64,000 bases of DNA from Periconia sp. R9002 (taxonomy: Eukaryota; Ascomycota; Dothideomycetes; Pleosporales; Periconiaceae). Every line of letters begins with the position of its first letter. Position 1 is the first letter of the stretch. A program made the translations under genes and the position numbers. The notes beneath the pieces are model-generated. The model saw only the letters and a list, made by a program, of their open reading frames with translations. It was not told where the DNA came from and searched no databases. Below are positions 56,536-64,000 of the stretch, in pieces. Location: the NCBI GenBank assembly GCA_023627715.1, contig JAMAHW010000008.1:310001-374000 (forward strand), given 5' to 3'.

Positions 56536-59012
56536 TTACCGACGAAATTGAGCGCCGCCACGCTTTGCCTTCACCATCGGTGGCTTGATAACGGCAGGTT
56601 TCGGCATCAGTTTCGGCTGAGGAAAGAATTTGTGGAGTAGAGCTTCCTTTGGCTGTATGCGTTTCTCGACATTGAAATGTAAGCAAGCTCCCAAGAGATC
56701 TGCGAAATCGTTTAGTTCAGCCGTGGTTGGACCGCCCGGTATACCGCGGGCGGCATCCGTGACACGGGTCCTTAAATCGCGGGCTATCTTTTTCTGTTGC
56801 TCGATTTTGCGGACAGAGGCCTGGGTCAATCAGTATAGAGACTCTGCAAAATGAACGAAAGATGTAACTTACAATGCCATGCTGATCAACTTCCCGACTT
56901 ATGAATTTGAGGGGAGGGCCAGCTTCGAAATGTTCGAGCACGTTCTGTAGTATACCCTTCTTCAACAATTTTTCAGATGGCCAGCCCAAGCAGTCCATGA
57001 ACGCCTTGATCATCTGGTTGTTGGTCCGACCAGTGAACAAAATCTTGCCTGTCCACAACTCATATAACGTGCAACCGATTGCCCACATATCGATGCCGTA
57101 CCCGATCTCCATCCCAAGCACAATCTCAGGTGCTCGATAGAAGCGACTCACGAGATATTCAGTACGGTCCATGATATCACGCTTGTCTACAGCCGTGCCG
57201 AAGTCACTGATCTTGATCGTCTTTTTGTCGTGTGAAACCAAGATGTTGTCTGGTTTCAAATCGCAATGAACCACTTGGCAGGTTTGGAGATGTTGAAGAC
57301 CAATGAAAATCTGGCGAGCATACGTGCGTACAGCCTGCATTGCCAGTCCATGTCCGTTGGTATCCTCTTTCAGAAGATCACGCAAATTCTTCGACATGTG
57401 TTCGAAAACTCCGCAAAGATGACCCTTGTGGTCGAATGAATTTAGTAGTCGAATGACGTGTCGTTTATCATTCGGGTCTGCTTCGTTGACCTTCCGCACG
57501 AAATCCATCTCTTTTTGACTTGCCGTTCTCATCAAGTCATTCCTACGGATGATCTTGATGGCAACCAAGGCGGAGTTGCCCTTGTTCTCAGACTTGACAT
57601 CTTCGGCCTGTGCGACATTGGCGAACACACCTCTACCAAGACCTTTGATGATACGGTAACGACCGTCATTGACAAGCTCATGACTAATAAGCTTGTAATA
57701 ACCCTCAGGATCGTCCCAATTGTCAAGTAATTTCTCGTCAAGAACAACGCCCTTCGAATTGTCGTTCAAATCGTCCTCAATGTTTTCCTCGTTCTCATCG
57801 TCGTCATCATCATCAAGATCAAACATGTCGAATTCCTTCTTCTGTTTCTTGACCGGCGCCACTTTAGCGGCAGGCAGAGTGGATAGTAGCTTAGGATCAG
57901 TTTCACTGTACGCGCTAGCTGAAACCTCCGAAAGTTTGGATTTCTCCGCCGCACGATTACGGTCATCTAACATGTCGTTCGTTGGGTCATAGTCCGCTGC
58001 GGAGGGGCCATTTGCTGATGGACTACTTCCCTCGCTGATGACTTGCTGCTTATCAACCAACATTATGTCAGGAGAAGCAGGTAAAGTGTCAAGATGTCCA
58101 GCGTATGGGGATGATGCAGGTGAAGCAGGGCTATCAGTAGGAGCTCCTGGAGAACCCGCAGTAGGAGTCGTTCCCTCTGAAACATTGGCAAGAAGTGCTT
58201 GTTGAAGGAGGTTGTCTTTGGGCTTTTCTTTCTCAGCAGCTGCGCGAATAGCAGCCCACCTGCGTTTCTTCTCTTCCAAGGTCTCCCTGGGCGGTTCCTT
58301 TTTCTCAATCAACACATCGTCCAGGCCGTCAGGCTCTTGTGGAGGACTGGTCCTAAAAAAGTGGTTAGAAACGTTTGTGTAAAGGCAGTACAACTTACAT
58401 TTTGACATCGTTGGATTGGTTGTCTCTACCATACTTAGCAGTAACTTGAGGTTGCGAGTTATCCTTTCCATTGCGCCCACGCGATAGGTCGTTGCTGTCA
58501 CGGAAGTCGGATGCTACAGCTGAGCGATCGCTGTGCCTGTCGTGATTGGGTTGATGGCGTTTGTCAGGCCTAGCCCCGCGCGGCGGCGAAGCTTTGCGCT
58601 TGTATTGCGCCCGAGAATCACGTCCATCGTATTGACGGCCACCGCGATTATGGCGAAAGGGAGAAGGTGATCGTGAGTTGTTACGTCTATGGCGATATGG
58701 GGAGGGCGATCGAGAAGGCGATCGTGATACATAGCGCTTCCTACGATAAGGTGAAGGCGATCGCGTCCGCTTCCTACGATATGGGGATGGGGAACGGCTC
58801 AAGCTGCGGTAACGGTAACCTGGGATTGCTTTATTAGCTGTGGAGTGGGTATGATGAAAGAGAGGCCTACTGTATTCATCTGACGAGCCGTCTAGGCCGA
58901 AAGCCCTGTGTGAGCCGTTAATCTTGTGGATGTCGGACTGGTTGGTGTTGTTTGCCTTCTGCGGGTGTTGGACAGCCTCGCCGTGTGACATTGAGCTTCC
59001 GCGCGAAGCCAT
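56536..59012 (-). CDS. Prp4-family spliceosomal protein kinase
   Basis: A dual-specificity-like CMGC kinase that phosphorylates tri-snRNP proteins during spliceosome activation. Exons 58399-59012, 56873-58352 and 56536-56820 give 792 aa. The N-terminal exon is an RS-like domain with repeats of RSPSPYRRKR (residues about 75-135), useful for spliceosome targeting. A middle region is acidic (DLDDDDDDENEEN). The kinase domain covers about 435-770: glycine loop GLGRGVFANV, Lys in VAIKII, catalytic loop HCDLKPDNILV, DFG in ISDFGTAVD, activation segment YLVSRFYRAPEI and the CMGC insert LYELWTGKILF. It ends RAKRGGAQFRR-like (KAKRGGAQFRR). The start is MASRGSSMSHGE. A second kinase-exon ATG model without the RS exon was discarded. 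Confidence 0.95.
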
Positions 59013-62000
59013 GTCCCCGCTTCTTGTCTTCAGACTGCAATAACAAAGCGTGTTGCAGAGTTTGAGCGTCAGCGACCTTCTTCTTGTCAGGGTGTTTGAG
59101 CGTCTAAGCAACTGACTGGTAGTCCCAAGTTGAAGCGTTGGCCAGCCCTGTCCGTAGAAGGGGGATTGGCAGGGGAGCTGGAATCACGCAAAGGAGACAA
59201 GCGCAAATCGGGTGGAGACTCAGATACGGGAGCGTATGTGCGAGCGTTGTTGGCCGTGTGACGAGCGCAAAGATGTTGGCGCGATGTTCAAGCAAGCAGC
59301 AGTGACGCAGAATCAGGTAGCCGCGGCGAGAAGAGTAACATCACGTGATATTTCCCTGTCGCTTACTAATATGACGCCCCACCAAACATCAATCGCCAGA
59401 ATGTTTCCTGGTAACCTCAATTGAGCATTTGGAAACTAGCAAACTGTTGTTGGCATGATTAAGGCCTATCTTAAGAGTTCTTACTTCATCGGATACAATC
59501 ATCTACCGAATATTATGTCAAAATGGATCAAAATTCATCACACACAATCGCGTCACGATTCGATGGATGGATAGATAATCGCGTACTTACTAGTATTCAT
59601 AGACTGAGAATAAGTGTTGTGCAGTTTTGACAATTGCTGAATCCACTTGGGCGAAGAATTGACAGTATATATACCTGCATTATATATAGTGAAATATCAA
59701 AAAGTGAATTCTTGGAGATCAAATTAAGCTGGAATACCGGTTGGTCATAACAGACGTATCGGTCGTGTAGGCCAGAACTGGACCATCGGGCCCGAGTCAT
59801 TTTTGAGGCCTTGGAATTTAGTGGCGACTAGCAAGAACTTATAAAAGATCTGAATAACATCCTGAATGTTTTTGTACAAAGGGTTGTCCACACTGCGCCC
59901 CCGGGAAATGTCAGGGCGAGATCTGAGATCCTTCCGGCTCGGTTATCTGTGTTGACCAGATCAGCGCGTACGCATGCAACGATGGCAAATGCCCGATGCA
60001 TAAGCTGACGATCTTCACGTTTCATTGCTGCAAGACACCTTGATACACGTGAAATGGGAATGGAGAGACAAGCACGTTTATGCAAGCATGTCTGCCTGGT
60101 GATGCAGGCCGAGGAGATGGTCTACTGAGGCGGTCGGAACCGAGCAAGGAACAAGATGCGCCATCTTTTTGATATGCCTCCAAAATTACCGGTATTTGCC
60201 GCATGGAAATTGCTACCACAGAAACCAATTGAACCTTGAGCTAGATATCGGCATTATCCATTCCAGGACTAGTTGATGGATGGCGAGTTTGCAAACCCAT
60301 TAACAAACTTTATGTGGCTGCCGTAAAGCATGACCGTGTTGCATTCTGGCTCTTCGGTGTCGTGGACTCGTGGAGTCAATATGCATGGCACCATCACGAG
60401 TGTGGACCACATGTGAGAAGAGCTTCAATTTCAAATTGTTTGTTTTGATTCGACCCGCGCTCTCCAGACCCCGAAAAATATCGGATACAACAAACTAGAC
60501 ACACGGGAAGAATCCTGCAGCGGGATCTGCCGTACAGACATCTGCGCCCGCCCTGCATTCTTCGTAGCGCAGCTCAACTCTCCGTGGACCTTGGACAATG
60601 GGATACGTAAGATGGTGAAGAAGCACATTCATCAGCCGTTTGAAAAGTTGCACCGGAGTGACCCTGCCAATTAATGCTACAGCCACATCCAATGCCCCTC
60701 TAAACAATGGAGGCCAAGGATTGTGCCACACTTGGATTGATTGTGGATATGAAAGGGCCCCAATCATGTTCCAAACGAAGTGCGTTGAGTTTGGATTGGA
60801 TCTTGGACGCAAAGCCCGCAATGTCCGGGTGGATGAAAGCACAGCATTTGATAACGACATCATGTCAGCAAGATCTGAATCCGACAGCCGACATGTATGT
60901 ATGCAAATTCGTTTTTGAGGGGCTCGTGTTCGGCGCTCGCCTTTTGTGCTGCAGGAAGCCATGGACAACTAGGAAAAGACCCTGCAGACTGCAGTACAGT
61001 CCATTTCAGGAGACAATGCAATGAAGGGTATCAGGATTTGCTGGCCGAAGATTTTGTGATTGGGCAGATGGTGATCGTCTTGATGGATTACCTCTGAAAT
61101 ATAGTACTCCAATCCGAGCGATCGGTTAGATGTGGGCTTTGCAACCCCTTGCTCAGATCTTGGGATCAAAGGAGCCATGGCGCTTTTGATGCGGACTCCA
61201 CTGACGATAGTTGCTTGCAAGCCACCAAATAATTAGTTGGTGCCACATCGATACCCCTGTATGGATGTACGTACAGGTATGCACATAGTGGGTGGTTCTT
61301 GGGCTTGCAACATGAATATGCCCGTATTCCCGGCCGTCCGCCGGCTTTGGAGCAGAATTCCCCGACTTGGAATTATACAAGAGTTCCAAGAGATTGAGTT
61401 GATAGCTAGTACATAGCACTTCGGCGAAATTGAGAGCAAACAAACACATGCACTGATCTTCACAGCAAGCAGGACAGAGATAGGGAAGCTTTGATTGACG
61501 GCTCCCGCCATCGCGATGTACTGTACAGTACTCTCCAGTCCCTTGGGGATAGAGAGCTAGGGAAGAGCAAGCCGAACGACTGAGGGTGGAGATGGAGAAA
61601 CCAAGGCAGGCATGATGGTTTGCGGCGAACAGGGACAAGGTAGCGAGGTAATAAAATGCGGGGCAGCCAGCTAGCCTTCACAAAGGGTTTAGTTGTGCGC
61701 ATCAATGGAGCTTAGCGTTTCCCACCCGTATTGGTCCGGACTTGATGCTTGCTTTGAGCCTTGACCCATGGGAATTGTGAGGGTGAAGCATGCATCTAGC
61801 CACGACGGAAAACTTTCGCACCTTCATCTTAGCCTTGGAAGTTAGCACTCAAGGGCCACACTGGCCTTTACCTGGTGGTGGCTAGTGAAAGCCCCTTTGG
61901 GAACTGCATGAGCGTCGAGATCCAAATGTTATCTGTGTGTGTTTGTGAGAGTGCAGTGCAGACATCCATCCATTCAAACATTTGATTGCAACTGATCTGC

Positions 62001-63718
62001 ACGTGCACGGCCAAATGCTCGGGGTCCGGGGAGACCGTGTACGGTACACCTAAGGATACATTGATACTTGGTAATTCGCACCAAGCCAGCCATTTACCTA
62101 GCCCTCATGGTTGACCAACTAAGTGTCCAAGTTATGCCATCAAAACATTCTCATGCTTCTTACCATCAAGTGGAGAGACAACACATCGAATCTCTTGCCC
62201 TACATGCCATTGGGCTTCAGACTTTTCTTGTAAACAGCAGCATCCTGCACTTGAACTCAATCCTGCGAACGAGTCCCTCGTCTCCCACGATCAATTTTGA
62301 CTCCAAGCTAGCCAGCATCAAGCTCGGGCCAAGTAGCGCTGGCGTTGGCACCGTTGACCGTTCTTGCCATTACCTTTTCATCGACTGGCTAGGAACATCC
62401 AGACGGCCAATTCTGTACTGCTATCCTGGAAGCCTGTTGCGTGATGTCCTTGAAATTTCAAGAGTTGAAGTCGCGACGCGGGACTAAAATCCCGAAGCCC
62501 CCCCGGGCGACGATCCGGCATCAAGATAGACGCTCCCCCACGGCCTGCTCGGTGTAACATGTGATTGCCTTTGTATTGAAATGTAGGGACATTCATTGTT
62601 AGCCAAGGGGAAATCAGCTACAGCATTACACTGCCAAGTTCAAAATCGATTGTGTATGAGGTGCCTACATCTGGCGAATCGAGAACATGGCAAAGGGGTC
62701 GACCCACTTGGAAGAAACATCAACGTCACTGGCACTCGATAGAGGAGCGCCAAGTTGGGATTGCCACGATAGGGTGGGCAGGTAAGCGTTACAGTGCGGT
62801 AGTGCCACTGGCAAAGCTGAGATGTGAGACGTCAATCATCGGTCCGAATACTAGGTCGATGTGCCTGCCCATCAATCAACAAGACGCCCAGGGCTCAGTA
62901 AACTAACAAGTGTGGGCCTCTGAACGGCCGTCAATCATGTCCCTTTTCGTTGGGGCCTAGAAGATGCCTATCAATCCAAGACCATCGAACCGAACCGTGA
63001 AGAGTGTCCAGTGACCACAGAAAGGTCACTTCACAAAGCCACAGCTCGCAGCTTCATCGCCATGGCCCGGGTTAGTCATTGGGAAATGGATTTGAATTGA
63101 TAAATTGCACTGCTGGGCGCGAGCAAAATCCAAGGCTACACTGCTATGCCTATGGCATACATGGCTACCGGGCGGCGGACGCTTGTGAAAGGGAGCGGTA
63201 GGGCTCTAGGGGGTTGGATGGCAATGGCAATAGCAAAGGCGATGGCGAGGGCAGTGGGGCCCTTGCTGAACATGGGATGGTAGGCTCTGTTGCGGATTAA
63301 CGTTACTCAATGTTTTTGCGTTTCCATTCATCTTTTGACATTTGGGGAGAGGACCGGCCTGGCTCTTTCCGAAAGTACCGTTCCCAGACCCGACTTCCCC
63401 GCGGTCGTTCATCCTTGGTCCGCTAATCCGCTAGGTCCGTTCTGCATCCGCCTCTGGCGTTGCGTGAGCATTGAGCGACGACGCATTTGAAACTCCGTCC
63501 ACCTGCCGGTGATTGTCAGCAGCAACAACGTGTGGGTGGCTGCATCGGTTGGTATACATCTTCATACGCAACACCTTAAGTAGTTGTCATTTTAGACTGG
63601 GCACCCTCCGCAAATACACGGTCCCTCAATTCCAGCCTCTTTTCTTGCTCGATAAACTCTCCCCTCAGTCCCAACTATCTCTCGAGACATCATTCATCTT
63701 TTCATGTGTTAGCATAAC
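59013..63718. other. 4.7-kb gene-less tract
   Basis: No recognisable gene. Both strands carry overlapping frames (for example 60495-60962 minus and 60640-60918 plus; 62107-62487 plus), none with domain content or a convincing codon signal. Its position upstream of the gene starting at 63719 suggests a long regulatory region and leader, or a non-coding transcript. Confidence 0.45.
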
Positions 63719-63948
63719 ATGCTCTCCCTCATGCCATCGGATTCAGCAAATTCGTCGCCAGGTCAGTTACATCCGCTAGCACATCCGCTCCCTCTACAAT
63801 TTCTGATCAGTCCACCAGGAACCAATTATTGGTTCGCAAACGGCTTGCCAAACGGATTGGATGGCATGTCTCTGGCTCCAGATACTACAAATCCCAGAAT
63901 GCTTCGTCGAGCTTCGGAGGCTGTCATCCACTCATCGTCATTTCATAG
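63719..63948 (+). CDS. 5' end of an unknown gene, cut by window edge
   Basis: An ATG-initiated frame (MLSLMPSDSANSSPGQLH) runs 77 codons and includes FANGLPNGLDGMSL and PRMLRRASEAVIH. It is interrupted by a splice-donor-like CATAG/GTAAAA at 63948, with the rest outside the window. A two-codon uORF (ATG TGT TAG) sits just upstream near 63704. Ser/Pro/Asn-rich N-termini after very long upstream regions are common in fungal transcription factors, but no family can be named from this fragment. Treat as partial. Confidence 0.5.
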
Positions 63949-64000
63949 GTAAAACCCCCTCTTTCGTTTCTCTTTCACAAACTGTCCCAAAACCACATTG

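Noticed and set aside
60495..60962. 155-codon minus-strand frame and an overlapping 92-codon plus-strand frame
   Set aside because: Neither has a recognisable domain, intron signals or a clear promoter, and they overlap in antisense, so neither can be preferred.
1..64000. Biosynthetic gene cluster, CRISPR array, prophage or starship-type cargo
   Set aside because: No core biosynthetic enzyme, direct-repeat array, tyrosine recombinase or viral gene was found in the window.

Overview
This is a eukaryotic nuclear window, from a filamentous ascomycete (Pezizomycotina; Dothideomycetes seems likely but is inference). Genes are mostly 1-5 kb with short GT-AG introns (about 50-70 nt) carrying CTAAC/CTGAC-like branch sites. 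Gene content fits a filamentous fungus: fused betaine-lipid synthase, Aquarius/Cwf11, Tof1/Swi1, the fungal complex I 21 kDa subunit and a secreted GH43 enzyme. There are no rRNA genes, CRISPR arrays, operons or phage.

Layout. 0.7-5.3 kb: eIF4G (+). 6.7-7.1 kb: small LEA-like protein (+). 7.5-8.4 kb: unknown protein with an 11-residue C-terminal repeat (-). 8.4-15.6 kb: a 7.2-kb gene-poor tract with at most weak or decayed ORFs. 15.6-16.7 kb: single-pass membrane protein with a duplicated Cys-rich ectodomain (-). 17.4-19.7 kb: mitochondrial enoyl-CoA hydratase (-) divergent from RER1 (+). 20.6-23.4 kb: betaine-lipid synthase BTA1 (-). 24.3-25.8 kb: proteasome ATPase Rpt5 (-). 26.5 kb: intron-containing tRNA-Arg(CCG), followed at once by a 231-bp TA-flanked foldback element (MITE-like). 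27.3-28.8 kb: trimethyllysine dioxygenase (+). 28.9-29.7 kb: complex I 21 kDa subunit (-), divergent from Aquarius (29.9-34.4 kb, +). 35.7-37.4 kb: secreted GH43 glycosidase (+). 37.8-39.3 kb: TFIIH subunit Tfb2 (-). 39.6-40.4 kb: hotdog thioesterase (+). 40.7-43.0 kb: disordered unknown protein (-). 43.4-47.0 kb: Tof1/Swi1 (-), divergent from 3-hydroxyacyl-CoA dehydrogenase (47.4-48.4 kb, +). 48.9-53.1 kb: three unknown minus-strand ORFs. 54.6-55.9 kb: PEX14 (+). 56.5-59.0 kb: Prp4 kinase (-). 59.0-63.7 kb: a 4.7-kb stretch without a convincing gene, then the start of a gene cut by the window edge.

Most genes are housekeeping and do not form a biosynthetic cluster. One loose theme is acyl/lipid catabolism (enoyl-CoA hydratase, carnitine-pathway dioxygenase, thioesterase, hydroxyacyl-CoA dehydrogenase, PEX14), interspersed with unrelated genes. 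Gene models were rebuilt by hand from splice signals; every multi-exon model given closes in frame. I found no clear new multi-gene system. The best leads are the MITE-like element beside the tRNA, a 7-nt micro-exon in PEX14, the minisatellite-encoded protein tail, the duplicated Cys-rich receptor-like protein and the orphan ORFs at 48.9-53.1 kb.
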